DNA of 64,000 nucleotides from contig NZ_QAJP01000004.1 in assembly GCF_003852535.1 (NCBI RefSeq), positions 1,016,117 to 1,080,116 of the forward strand, given 5' to 3'. Made by a program: the position numbers and the translations under genes. The notes below the pieces were generated by a model. The model ran no database searches. It was not told the DNA's origin and worked only from the letters and a program-made list of their open reading frames with translations. The stretch is from Herminiimonas sp. KBW02. Lineage in GTDB: Bacteria; Pseudomonadota; Gammaproteobacteria; Burkholderiales; Burkholderiaceae_D. Below, piece by piece: positions 1 to 8,749 of this stretch. Position 1 is the first letter of the stretch; every line of letters starts with the position of its first letter.

Positions 1-706
1 ATTCTGGCCAAACTTTTTCTACCTTGACGCCATATGGCTCCAGAATTATTCGAGTTAACTCAGGACTAGCCAGGCGTTGCACGTAACGATCATCGAGAAT
101 GGCAAACGTTGCTCTGTCAAGATAAATAAGACGAATTCGTTTTGCGTCCGGGTAGTCTTGATCGCTTACCAATGCAGGGATTGGTAAATCGAGTTTCCGA
201 AATAATGCGACCCGATTTTTGCCCTCTGCAGCCAAGACCAGACCCAACTTCGGGATAAGGGTATAACTGGCGGCGTGTGAACTTTTCTCTTCCACGAGTG
301 CATTGAATGATGCCCTTACCACCGCATCGTTGTGTTCTTTTGTTTCGCTCTCTGGTGTCCATTTCCAGCTTTCCCCAATTGTTATTTCCGGAGAAACCAG
401 CGCCTTGTAATCCGCAGATTCTTTGCTGCGCTCCCGTGGTGAGCGAAAGAATGGCAACAAGGCATGCACATAACTGTATGCGTCTATCGTTCCATAAGAA
501 TAATGGGATCCCATCACTTGGCCAACTACAGCGGAGCCTCCTCTTTCTTTGGTGAGGAGATCTAGTAGGGATTTCGTTTTAACAAGTTGCCTTACACCCT
601 GCCCTAGCACAGTTTCGGAAGGGGTTAGTTGAATGAGCTCATCCGCGAAGGTGCCAAATTCCGGAAGCAGGTCTTGAGGCAAAGTAAATGTGTTTGGAGC
701 TTGCAT
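1..706 (-). CDS. Unidentified protein, partial (C-terminus outside window)
   Basis: An open frame runs from an ATG at 706 on the minus strand without a stop to the window edge, giving at least 235 residues (begins MQAPNTFTLPQDLLPEF). I do not recognise the family. The visible part has no signal peptide or membrane segment; it is a mixed alpha/beta, soluble-looking sequence with charged stretches such as SPRERSKES and a block ending LEPYGVKVEKVWPE. It is divergent from the KfrA-like gene, with 243 A/T-rich bases between them that could hold both promoters. It is probably cargo of the Tn7-like element. Confidence is high that it is coding because the frame stays open for 700 bases with normal codon use; the function is unknown. 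Confidence 0.75.
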   Translation of the reverse strand, partial: MQAPNTFTLPQDLLPEFGTFADELIQLTPSETVLGQGVRQLVKTKSLLDLLTKERGGSAVVGQVMGSHYSYGTIDAYSYVHALLPFFRSPRERSKESADYKALVSPEITIGESWKWTPESETKEHNDAVVRASFNALVEEKSSHAASYTLIPKLGLVLAAEGKNRVALFRKLDLPIPALVSDQDYPDAKRIRLIYLDRATFAILDDRYVQRLASPELTRIILEPYGVKVEKVWPE

Positions 707-908
707 TGTCAGCCTTAAAGAAAGCCGGGTGGTCGCCAATTCACATGAGATCCCGGTACTAGTTAATCAGGAAGTAACCGGTCCATTACACTTCAATTAT
801 TGCCGCACGACAACTAAAATCAATATCACATCGGATAACTTAATATTACCCAATCTTAATTTAATCTTGAATGAGTGAAATATAAGGGTTAAATTAGTAT
901 GTAATTAC

Positions 909-922
909 GTATTACGTAATAC
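909..922. promoter_or_regulatory. 14-bp perfect palindrome, candidate KfrA-like operator
   Basis: GTATTACGTAATAC is a perfect 14-bp palindrome centred 34-35 bases before the ATG of the KfrA-like gene, in very A/T-rich DNA. KfrA proteins of IncP plasmids bind palindromic operators in their own promoter and repress themselves. Position and symmetry fit that role; binding is inferred. Confidence 0.55.
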
Positions 923-949
923 ATTATCTTATTTGTAAATGGGAAAATT

Positions 950-1966
950 ATGGCGCGCTCAGGATTGTTAAAATCGGATGTAAAAAAAGCCCGAGATTCA
1001 TTATTGGCTCAGCAAATCAATCCCTCTGTCGATGCGGTAAGAGTCGCTCTTGGCAATACTGGATCTAAGACAACCATCCATAAATATCTCAAAGAGTTAG
1101 ATGATGCAGCTGACCGCCCTGCTCCGTCGATAAGTGAATCTCTATTGGATATCGTGAATCGTTTGGCGGCTCAATTGCAGACCGAAGCCGACTCCAAAAT
1201 TGAAGAGATTCTTACGCAGAGTGACGAGAAAAATCGCGAGCACATCACCGCAATTTCTGAGCTTCAAAACACGGTTGCTGCCCTGCGTAACCAAATTGGC
1301 CAACTTGAGGCTGATCTGTTCCAGGAGCAAACATCAAAATCTGAGATGCTAGAGCTCCTCCAAGAAGAGAAGCTTGTTCGACGCGCAGCGGATCAACAGG
1401 TTATAAATCTTAAGGAACGCTTACTAGAAAACGAGTCATATCGCGCTTCATTAGAAGAAAAGCATCGTCACTCGCGCGAGGCGTTGGAGCATTATCGCCA
1501 ATCGATGAAGGAGCAGCGAGATCAGGATCAACGCCGTCATGAACACCAAGTTCAACAATTGCAGGCTGAAATGCGCCAGTTGCAGCAAAGTATGATCGTC
1601 AAACAGGATGAGGTCACTCGGCTTAATCAAGAAGGCGCGAGACTAGTAACCGACTTGTCGCACGCGCAGAAATCTATTTACGAGCTCAAAAATCAAGAAA
1701 GAGAGGCCGGGCAAAAATTAGAAAAATGGCACGAAGCTCTACAACGAAACGCGCTGCTTGAACTTCAGATTGGCGAAAAAGACGTGCGTATAGAAGAGCT
1801 TGTAAAGCAAGTATTCGACACATTACTGCAGACAAATGAAATGGGCAAAGAGGCACATCGCTTAGAGTTGGCCCTGGCCGCATCCAACGCGGCGCTCGCA
1901 GCTCAGGAAAAAGTCCATGAACAGATCAGAAAGCACTGGACGCAGCAATCCACAGTTGAAAAATAA
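950..1966 (+). CDS. KfrA-like DNA-binding coiled-coil protein
   Basis: This 338-residue protein has an N-terminal helix-turn-helix region (about residues 1-55, including NTGSKTTIHKYLKELDD), typical of the KfrA N-terminal/plasmid replication region DNA-binding domain. A very long coiled coil fills nearly all the rest (about 65-330), rich in Glu, Gln, Lys and Arg with heptads of Leu. IncP KfrA proteins are autorepressors with extended alpha-helical tails that help plasmid stability. Similar genes also occur in integrative elements next to recombinases. Here a palindrome sits in the promoter region. The ribosome site is weak (GGGAAAA). The gene is convergent with the pbrT-like gene. The role in this element, for example in partition, nucleoprotein structure or regulation of the divergent gene, is not shown by the sequence. 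Confidence 0.85.
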   Translation: MARSGLLKSDVKKARDSLLAQQINPSVDAVRVALGNTGSKTTIHKYLKELDDAADRPAPSISESLLDIVNRLAAQLQTEADSKIEEILTQSDEKNREHITAISELQNTVAALRNQIGQLEADLFQEQTSKSEMLELLQEEKLVRRAADQQVINLKERLLENESYRASLEEKHRHSREALEHYRQSMKEQRDQDQRRHEHQVQQLQAEMRQLQQSMIVKQDEVTRLNQEGARLVTDLSHAQKSIYELKNQEREAGQKLEKWHEALQRNALLELQIGEKDVRIEELVKQVFDTLLQTNEMGKEAHRLELALAASNAALAAQEKVHEQIRKHWTQQSTVEK

Positions 1967-2069
1967 GTCCAGCTCTTATGTACGCCTTTTCAGGATCAAT
2001 ACTTGGATGATGATAAGGCGAAAGTGGTAAATCCATTTTTACACTTGTTGCTTTTCCTTTCTTTCCATG

Positions 2070-2112
2070 TAAAAGCATACTGGATTAAGCAATGGCTAAG
2101 CCCAATCCAGTA
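2070..2112 (-). terminator. Hairpin with U-tract after pbrT-like gene
   Basis: Inverted arms TACTGGATT (2078-2086) and AATCCAGTA (2104-2112) are a perfect 9-bp match with an internal AGC/GCT pairing. On the minus strand the hairpin is followed by TGCTTTT, as expected for an intrinsic terminator of the leftward gene ending at 2238. It lies between convergent genes and could also stop kfrA transcription. Confidence 0.5.
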
Positions 2113-2237
2113 CAGGATGCAGAATTTGGAGGCGCTGTATTAGCCCGATAGAATCGGTCAAATAATCTGGAGATAAGAACAGAAATCTGACGTGACCCTA
2201 TCTTATAAAAGGTATTAATCACGGCGGTCTTAGTCTT

Positions 2238-4166
2238 CTACGTTTTAGCTGACCGAATGTTGTAAACAACGCTCGCGATAATAATTGCCACTATCAATGT
2301 TTGCGCAACGACCGTTTGCATAGTTGGAAAAATTCCGAGCAGTTCTATTTGTGGAAACGGGAGTGGGGAAATCTCGAAAACACCAACCTTCTGCAATGCT
2401 GCCACTCCTTTGCCAACCATAACGAAGGCCAGTATTGCCACTAGTGCTGAGCTGGCAGCAAAGAATTTCCCGATAGGAAGACGAGCTGAAGTGCGAAGCA
2501 AAACAAATGCAACCACAGTCAATATCAGAATTGCTGCGCCCATACCGAGCAACATATAAATACCATTTCCACCGGTCCAAAGTGCCGCATAGAAAAGGAC
2601 TGTTTCAAAAACTTCGCGATAAACTGTTACAAAGGATAAGAGGAAAAGCATCATCGCTGAGCGACGATTGAGTGCCGAGGATAGTTTTTCTTTCACGTAT
2701 GCTTGCCAACGTCCCGCCATGCTTTTCTGATGCATCCAAATCCCGACTCCAAGAAGAACAACCGCGGCGAATATTGCCGAGAACCCTTCCGTCATCTCGC
2801 GACTTGCGCCGCTTAAATCAACCAGGTAAGTCGCCACAGCCCAAGTGACGGCGCCACCGGCTAATGCCACAATCCAACCAGCATGGACGTATACCAGCAC
2901 ATCACGTCGATCTGCCTTTTTCAAAAATGCGACCATCGCGACGACAACCAGCAGTGCTTCCAAACCTTCGCGTAAAAGAATGGTGAAGGCGCCAAGGAAT
3001 GTTGCAAGCGGATCATCTGTAGCGGTGGCTAATGCGTCTTGCGCTTGGGTCAGCTTTACTTGCAGTTGCTGTTCCGCGTTTTTTGCTTCGTCAAGTTGAC
3101 CACGATTCACAATTGCGCGGAACGCACCCATGCCCTTTTCCAAATCATTGAACAGCTCTTTATTTTTAGCAGCGAGCGCCGGCTCAGCAATTTCAAAGCC
3201 ATCCAGATAGGCAGAAAGAGCCAGTCGAGATGCGTTTGCTTTGTCGCCCGCTTGCAATGCTTGAACGCTCTCTGACAAGCGCTTCTTCGCCAATGCAAGA
3301 CTGTCCTCGTTAGAGGCCATCAATTGGTCTGGCTCGCTGCGGAGATGCGCCAAGATTGGACGTGCGTTTGATGCTATCTGCTTTTCCAAACCTGTTTCAG
3401 TGGCTTGCGTTAGGGCGTTGATATTTGGTACCGCATTGTGGAGCGATTTGTTTTCCGTCCATGCTTTCTTACCAGCCGCACGATCAGCATCGGTATAAGA
3501 CATGGTGGATGCAAAAAAGGCGATAGCCCAACGATCATCTTCAGACAGTTGAGCGAAACTTGGCATAGAGGTGCCAGCAACACCGTGGGAAATAATCTGC
3601 TGCAGCGAAAAGACACTTCGCTCTTTAGCACGTTCTTTGTCCGACAAAGCGATCGGAGGAGGATTCAAACTTTTAGCAAGCGGACCGTCACCGTTTCCTG
3701 AAGCACCATGGCACGAAGCGCAATTTGCTTGATACAGTGCTCCGCCTTTTTTGAGATCGGGTACCTGTGTTGGTGAAAGTGGCACTGGATAGACTTTGAG
3801 CACTTCTGCTGCCAAAGCTCTCGAGTAGTTACCCACCTCTTCAGGAGGCGCTTTGGCAGCAATCATGCTTTGAAGCTTGCCTGCTTGTGCCACCAATTTC
3901 GCGCTAGCGTCTGTTTTTGGTAGCTCGGACAATTGCTTTTCTGCGTTCGCAGAGAATTCCTGCATCTCGCCATATTCGTCTTTGCTAACCACTACGCCAT
4001 TCTGTACCGCTGCGCCGTAATCAACTGCCAAGTAATCCAGCACTTGCCATATTTGCTTTACCTTTTCTTGAGTCACCGTATCTTGGGCATTAGCAGAAAT
4101 AACGCTGGTTGAAAGAGCCAAGAAAACGGCAGTAATGAAAAGGCTAAACTTTGAACGGATATGCAT
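2238..4166 (-). CDS. pbrT: PbrT-like Pb(II)/iron uptake permease: cytochrome c + FTR1 domains
   Basis: The 642-residue protein has a signal peptide (about 1-28), a helical periplasmic region, a cytochrome c domain with the haem site CASCH (149-153) and a possible axial Met201, another helical region, and a C-terminal FTR1/EfeU permease of about seven membrane helices. The FTR1 part carries two acidic metal motifs, REGLE (399-403) and REVFE (517-521). FTR1 proteins move Fe(III); the cytochrome-fused form in Cupriavidus metallidurans, PbrT, is described as a lead uptake protein beside pbrRABCD. The neighbouring PAP2-LspA fusion, PbrA-like ATPase and PbrR-like regulator give the same setting. 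Whether it imports Pb, Fe or both cannot be told from sequence. Confidence 0.8.
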   Translation of the reverse strand: MHIRSKFSLFITAVFLALSTSVISANAQDTVTQEKVKQIWQVLDYLAVDYGAAVQNGVVVSKDEYGEMQEFSANAEKQLSELPKTDASAKLVAQAGKLQSMIAAKAPPEEVGNYSRALAAEVLKVYPVPLSPTQVPDLKKGGALYQANCASCHGASGNGDGPLAKSLNPPPIALSDKERAKERSVFSLQQIISHGVAGTSMPSFAQLSEDDRWAIAFFASTMSYTDADRAAGKKAWTENKSLHNAVPNINALTQATETGLEKQIASNARPILAHLRSEPDQLMASNEDSLALAKKRLSESVQALQAGDKANASRLALSAYLDGFEIAEPALAAKNKELFNDLEKGMGAFRAIVNRGQLDEAKNAEQQLQVKLTQAQDALATATDDPLATFLGAFTILLREGLEALLVVVAMVAFLKKADRRDVLVYVHAGWIVALAGGAVTWAVATYLVDLSGASREMTEGFSAIFAAVVLLGVGIWMHQKSMAGRWQAYVKEKLSSALNRRSAMMLFLLSFVTVYREVFETVLFYAALWTGGNGIYMLLGMGAAILILTVVAFVLLRTSARLPIGKFFAASSALVAILAFVMVGKGVAALQKVGVFEISPLPFPQIELLGIFPTMQTVVAQTLIVAIIIASVVYNIRSAKT

Positions 4167-4274
4167 GATGAATATAAAAATAAGAATTATTCACATTCTA
4201 AGATTGAATCATTTGTATGAAAAGAACAGACGTAAATTTGTCGCATGACTGTATTGATTAACATCAAAACTGAC

Positions 4275-5369
4275 CTACGGTTTCAAATGCGTGTGACGCT
4301 CAGTTGCGCTTACGTTAGTTGCTTTGCCTTGGATTAGAGTGCTTATGATAAGTAAGGCCGCTCCTGACATAATGGCGACATCGGCAAAGTTGAAGGCAGG
4401 CCAGTGCGTGTTCTGCCAGTGGAAATCTAGGAAGTCTACGACCTGCCCCCGTAACAGACGATCAGCGACATTTCCAAGCGCCCCACCTAGAATTAAGCTG
4501 TATCCCAGAGCTTCGAGGCGTGGTAACCCCTGTTTCAGCATGCGCATCAGCCAAGCCGAAACTGCCAAGCCAAGGAGGATGAAGAAGTAGCGTTGCCAAC
4601 CGTCTGCGTTTGCCAGAAAGCTAAACGCAGCCCCCGGATTCAGCACATGAACAAAATTAAAAAATGGCGTTACTTCAACCTGTTCGCCATATGCATACGT
4701 GCGGACGATGATGAGCTTTGTGAGCTGGTCAGCTATGAAGGCACAAACCGCCACCGCATACCAGACTAAAAACAACTTGTGGCGAATCACCTGCCACGCG
4801 GGAGTGGTAAGCGATATTAGTTGTCCGGCTAGAACGACACTACCCAACCCTAGGCACCAGCCCGTCACCACATCAGCCGGAAAATGCATTCCTGCAGCGA
4901 TGCGCGACCAGCCAACCAAAACAGCATAGAGCACCAAGCCGATGTGGCCGCGGCGGCCCACCAAAGGCCAAAGCACGCCGAGAACTAATGCCGAATAAGT
5001 GGCATGTCCGCTTGGCAGACTATAGTTTTGTTCCCGCTCACCGATAACACGTACCAATTCGCCAAGAACGACGGGCGGACGCGGGAAGTCAAATACCAGT
5101 TTTAATACAGTGGCGGCCAGCAAGCCCAACAGGAAGGCAATAATAAAACCAATGAGCCGCTGCCAAACTGCGTCCGCGCGACCTGGATCGGTTACTTCTT
5201 TCGACCACCACCACAGCCCTGCCAGTAGCAAAGGAGCTGTCCAATAACTTCCGAAGAAGCTAAAGAACGACACCAACGGCGCAAGTGAGGCAGGTGTTCC
5301 AGTGTTAACCGCTTGGAACAACGTAACGTTAAAACCATACCAGTCATAAAGAACGAATTTCCAATTCAT
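4275..5369 (-). CDS. pbrBC: PAP2 phosphatase fused to signal peptidase II (PbrB/PbrC-type fusion)
   Basis: Residues 1-190 are a PAP2 undecaprenyl-pyrophosphate phosphatase-like membrane domain: FPRPP near 95, SLPSGHAT (117-124), and SRIAAGMHFPAD with His162 and Asp166. Residues 200-345 are a type II lipoprotein signal peptidase: DQLTK near 214, NPGAAFS (244-250), GNVADR with catalytic Asp303, and FNFAD with Asp330. In C. metallidurans these are separate genes, pbrB and pbrC; PbrB supplies inorganic phosphate that traps lead exported by PbrA. The start overlaps the pbrA stop by ATGA (5366-5369), so the two are translationally coupled. The fusion is seen directly; its activity on lead is from the family. 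Confidence 0.87.
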   Translation of the reverse strand: MNWKFVLYDWYGFNVTLFQAVNTGTPASLAPLVSFFSFFGSYWTAPLLLAGLWWWSKEVTDPGRADAVWQRLIGFIIAFLLGLLAATVLKLVFDFPRPPVVLGELVRVIGEREQNYSLPSGHATYSALVLGVLWPLVGRRGHIGLVLYAVLVGWSRIAAGMHFPADVVTGWCLGLGSVVLAGQLISLTTPAWQVIRHKLFLVWYAVAVCAFIADQLTKLIIVRTYAYGEQVEVTPFFNFVHVLNPGAAFSFLANADGWQRYFFILLGLAVSAWLMRMLKQGLPRLEALGYSLILGGALGNVADRLLRGQVVDFLDFHWQNTHWPAFNFADVAIMSGAALLIISTLIQGKATNVSATERHTHLKP

Positions 5370-7771
5370 TTACGTAACAATCTCAAACCGTTGCCCACGA
5401 CAAGCAAACTAGCGCCCATATCGGCAAACACCGCCATCCACATGGTCGCGTTGCCAGTGAAGGTAAGCACCAGAAACACCGCTTTAATGCCAAGGGCCAG
5501 TACGATGTTTTGCATCAGAACCCGAGCCGTCGCACGTGACAGCCGCACGAATGTCGGAATCTTGCGCAGGTCGTCATCCATGAGAGCCACGTCGGCCGTC
5601 TCAATAGCTGTATCGGTCCCTGCGGCACCCATGGCAAATCCGATGTCAGCGCGTGCCAGCGCGGGGGCATCGTTGATCCCGTCACCTACCATGCCGACTT
5701 TACCTATCTTCGCCAACTGTTCTACCTCGCGCAGCTTGTCTTCAGGTAGCAAATTACCATGTGCACGATCAATGCCGGCTTGGGTGGCAATCGCCTGTGC
5801 CGTGTGTGTGTTATCGCCTGTCAGCATCATGGTGCTAATGCCAAGTGCATGCAAATCGGCTATTGCGCTTCTGCTACTTTCTTTGATGGTGTCAGCTACC
5901 GCGATGAGAGCCCGCGCACCTTTTGGCCCGACCAGTATTACTACTGTTTTACCTTCACTCTCCAGTGCATCGAGACGGCTCTCCAATTCAGGGGTGCAAT
6001 GCCCTAACTCTTCGAGCATTCGATGGTTACCAAGGTGATAGACGATACCGTCAATGCTGCCGCGAACACCACGACCAGGTAGTGCAGCGAATTCGACAAC
6101 CTCATGAAGCGCAACGACGTCGTCTTTCGCGGCTTGCGTGAGGGCTTTAGAAACGGGGTGGTCAGAACGCGATGCGAGACTGGCGGCAATCCGACGACTG
6201 TCGGCAGGCAACTCATCGCCCCACGCTACAAAATCGGTTTGCGCAGGTTTACCATGCGTGATCGTGCCGGTCTTATCCAGTGCAAGCCAGCGAAGTTTGC
6301 GCCCCTCTTCCAGATACACACCACCCTTGATGAGGATACCTTGACGTGCGGCAGAGGCAAGACCACTGACGATACTAACTGGGGTTGAAATCACCAATGC
6401 ACATGGGCAAGCAACGACCAACAAAACCAGCGAACGGTAAATCCAGTCAAGCCATGCAGCGCCCATGAATAGCGGAGGAATCAGGGCAACCGCGACCGCC
6501 ACACCAAACACGGATGGCGTGTACCAACGCGCAAACTGATCAACGAAACGTTGGGTCGGTGCGCGGCTACCTTGCGCAGCTTCTACCGCGTGAATAATGC
6601 GAGCCAATGTGGAATCGGTGGCCACAGCTGTAACCCGATACTCGAATGAACCGGATTCGTTGATAGTGGCTGCGAACACCTGATCTCCAGGGGCTTTTTC
6701 AACTGGAAGACTTTCGCCGGTGATTGGTGCTTGGTTGATCGTAGAACGCCCCTCCAACACTTCCCCATCGAGTGCAATACGTTCACCTGGCTTGACCCTA
6801 ACCCTGCTACCAATGACCACCTTTTTCGCAGCCTCTTCGCGCCAGGAACCATCCGGTTGTTGCACCATTGCTTGCTCTGGTGCCAGATCAAGCAGGCCGC
6901 GAATTGCGTTGCGTGCTCGGTCCAACGATTTAGCTTCAATTAACTCGGCCAAGGTAAACAGCACCATCACCATTGCCGCTTCCGGCCAGTGCCCTATCAG
7001 CATCGCCCCCGTGACCGCTATAGACATCAAGGCATTCATGTTTAGGTTGCGGTTTTTGAGCGCAATCCAGCCCTTTTTATAAGTCGAAAGTCCGCCGGTC
7101 AAGATGGCGACAAGCGCAAGGACGACGACTGCCCAATGGTTGCCGCTGTGATACCAGTAGACTGCTTCTGCAGACATGGCAGCGACCAAAGAAATGCCAA
7201 GTGGCCACCATTTCGTCGGCGTGTCTGTGATACCTGCTGGCGAAGAAGCGACAATCTGCGTATCGAGCACTTGCGCCTCAAAATCCAGTGATTTCAGCGC
7301 AGATAATACTTCTGGTAAGGTTTGCGCAGTATGAGTCACCAACAAAGTGCGCTGCATCAAGTTGAAATCGAGATTTGTCACCCCAATCACCGTTGTAAGC
7401 TTTTTGCGGATCAGCGCTTCTTCCGTTGGACAGTCCATCTTGGCGATGACCAATTTGGTAGTCTGTTCCCCAAAAGCTTTATTCATAAGTACGGCTTGCA
7501 TGCCTATGGCTTTCAAGGCTTGCTCAACCGGGGCCAGCGAAGGCAATTCATGCCGCACGGACAAGGTGCGCTGCATTAGATTGAAATCAAGATCGAGCAC
7601 GCCCGGCATCACAGCCAGCTTAGCCCTGATCAACGCTTCTTCCGTGGGGCAATCCATGTTCTCGATGCGGTAGACGGCTTGAGCCTGCCCATCCGTCAAT
7701 TCAACTTGCTCGGTGGGCTGACTGATTGGCGTGGTCGAACAGCCGCATCCCTTTGAACCGCAATCACTCAT
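5366..7771 (-). CDS. pbrA: P1B-type Pb/Cd/Zn-exporting ATPase with two metal-binding domains
   Basis: This 801-residue ATPase begins with a Cys-rich tail (MSDCGSKGCGC) and has two consecutive heavy-metal-associated domains, each with MDCPTEEA (39-46 and 112-119). The P1B core follows: membrane helices, the TGES phosphatase loop, the CPC ion-site motif, the DKTGT phosphorylation site, and GDGINDAP. CPC with MDCPTEE motifs marks the ZntA/CadA/PbrA group, which pumps divalent soft metals to the periplasm. Lead is the likely main substrate because of the PbrR-like regulator and the PbrB/C fusion, but Cd and Zn are normally exported too. It is transcribed from the MerR-type promoter at 7805-7835 and overlaps the downstream fusion gene by 4 bases. 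Confidence 0.93.
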   Translation of the reverse strand: MSDCGSKGCGCSTTPISQPTEQVELTDGQAQAVYRIENMDCPTEEALIRAKLAVMPGVLDLDFNLMQRTLSVRHELPSLAPVEQALKAIGMQAVLMNKAFGEQTTKLVIAKMDCPTEEALIRKKLTTVIGVTNLDFNLMQRTLLVTHTAQTLPEVLSALKSLDFEAQVLDTQIVASSPAGITDTPTKWWPLGISLVAAMSAEAVYWYHSGNHWAVVVLALVAILTGGLSTYKKGWIALKNRNLNMNALMSIAVTGAMLIGHWPEAAMVMVLFTLAELIEAKSLDRARNAIRGLLDLAPEQAMVQQPDGSWREEAAKKVVIGSRVRVKPGERIALDGEVLEGRSTINQAPITGESLPVEKAPGDQVFAATINESGSFEYRVTAVATDSTLARIIHAVEAAQGSRAPTQRFVDQFARWYTPSVFGVAVAVALIPPLFMGAAWLDWIYRSLVLLVVACPCALVISTPVSIVSGLASAARQGILIKGGVYLEEGRKLRWLALDKTGTITHGKPAQTDFVAWGDELPADSRRIAASLASRSDHPVSKALTQAAKDDVVALHEVVEFAALPGRGVRGSIDGIVYHLGNHRMLEELGHCTPELESRLDALESEGKTVVILVGPKGARALIAVADTIKESSRSAIADLHALGISTMMLTGDNTHTAQAIATQAGIDRAHGNLLPEDKLREVEQLAKIGKVGMVGDGINDAPALARADIGFAMGAAGTDTAIETADVALMDDDLRKIPTFVRLSRATARVLMQNIVLALGIKAVFLVLTFTGNATMWMAVFADMGASLLVVGNGLRLLRK

Positions 7772-7804
7772 AGCAATTCCTTAATGTAGATTTCCGTATT
7801 GCTT

Positions 7805-7835
7805 ATTAAAGACCCTATAGCTACTATAGAGTCAA
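7805..7835 (-). promoter_or_regulatory. MerR-type pbrA promoter/operator
   Basis: On the minus strand: -35 TTGACT (7830-7835), a 19-bp spacer (7811-7829) and -10 TTTAAT (7805-7810). The spacer holds the dyad CTATAG-TAG-CTATAG plus GGGTC. An overlong 19-bp spacer with a dyad between the hexamers is the hallmark of MerR-activated promoters and closely resembles the published pbrA promoter of C. metallidurans. PbrR would bind here and untwist the spacer when metal is bound. Confidence 0.9.
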
Positions 7836-7855
7836 GCAATATATAAGGATGAACC

Positions 7856-8263
7856 ATGGAAATGAAAATTGGTGAACTTGCCAAACGGACGAGATGTGAG
7901 ATCGTCACCATCCGCTATTACGAAAAGGAAGGACTATTGCCAAAGCCAGCGCGCAGCGACGGCAATTTTCGACTATATAGCAACGCACATGTAGAACGAT
8001 TGCAGTTCATCCGCCATTGCCGTTCGCTTGACATGAGACTGGGAGAAATCCAGACATTACTGAACTTCCGGGACAATCCAAATCGGGACTGCAGCGAGGT
8101 CAATGCGCTCTTGGATGTCCATATCCAAGAGGTCAAAACCCGCGTAGAAGCGCTGTTGAAGTTGGAGAACCAATTGGTCGTATTACGCAAACGGTGTTCA
8201 GGTGTTCGGCATGTAGAAACGTGCGGCATTTTACAAGGACTAACAGGTTGTTCTTGCCATTGA
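7856..8263 (+). CDS. pbrR: PbrR-like MerR-family lead-responsive regulator
   Basis: The 135-residue MerR-family activator has an N-terminal winged helix (KIGELAKRT, TIRYYEKEGLL), a long dimerisation helix and a C-terminal metal loop. Cysteines fall at 14, 79 and 134, the three positions reported to coordinate Pb(II) in PbrR of C. metallidurans. Further Cys occur at 114, 123 and 132, and the C-terminus is GCSCH. The Cys14 that separates PbrR from CadR-type proteins is present here and absent from the second regulator of the window at 48.1 kb. It is divergent from pbrA with the shared MerR-type promoter between them. Lead preference is inferred from the cysteines and the operon. Confidence 0.9.
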   Translation: MEMKIGELAKRTRCEIVTIRYYEKEGLLPKPARSDGNFRLYSNAHVERLQFIRHCRSLDMRLGEIQTLLNFRDNPNRDCSEVNALLDVHIQEVKTRVEALLKLENQLVVLRKRCSGVRHVETCGILQGLTGCSCH

Positions 8264-8360
8264 ACTTCTGTAGCAGGATCGCTTATCGGTCATCAATCCG
8301 CGGTCAGAGTAGAGAAACTTCCACTCCGGCCGCTTTCCATGACGAAACCAAAGTGCCTAA

Positions 8361-8732
8361 TTACTTTTGAACTAATAGAACAGTTACTATTGCCTCGCCA
8401 TTTACATTTTCAACCGTAAATTTCACTTTATCACCGGCTTTAACATTGGAAAGTAGAGCTTTGTCTTTCACTGGAAACGACATTGTCATAGGCCCCATTT
8501 CAACTGTTGTGCTTTTGATGCGCCCGTGTTTCAAAGTAATATTGTTGCTCTCCTTATTGATGGCTTTGACTTCGCCATCCGCCAAGACTGTCGTGTTCGT
8601 TGTTTTCGCTGGCATGCCATCCATCTTCATACCTGCCATGTCCATACCTTTGCTACCTTGTTCAGCGTAGACATCCACAGCCAACAAAGAAAATCCACAG
8701 ACGGCTACCAGATTTAAAAGCGATTTTTTCAT
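8361..8732 (-). CDS. cusF: CusF-like periplasmic copper/silver chaperone
   Basis: The 123-residue protein starts at the ATG at 8732, which has a signal peptide (MKKSLLNLVAV...VYA) and follows AGGAGTATC; an upstream in-frame start would add an unlikely 25 residues inside cusA. After a Met-rich stretch (MDMAGMKMDGM) comes a CusF OB-fold: LKHGRI supplies the His and MGPMTM the two Met ligands. CusF proteins hand Cu(I)/Ag(I) to the CusCBA pump. Oddly, the Trp that normally caps the metal (as in NWPAMTM) aligns with Met here, so the cation-pi contact is missing. It is the last gene of the cus operon, 17 bases after cusA. Confidence 0.88.
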   Translation of the reverse strand: MKKSLLNLVAVCGFSLLAVDVYAEQGSKGMDMAGMKMDGMPAKTTNTTVLADGEVKAINKESNNITLKHGRIKSTTVEMGPMTMSFPVKDKALLSNVKAGDKVKFTVENVNGEAIVTVLLVQK

Positions 8733-8749
8733 TTGATACTCCTTAGTAG

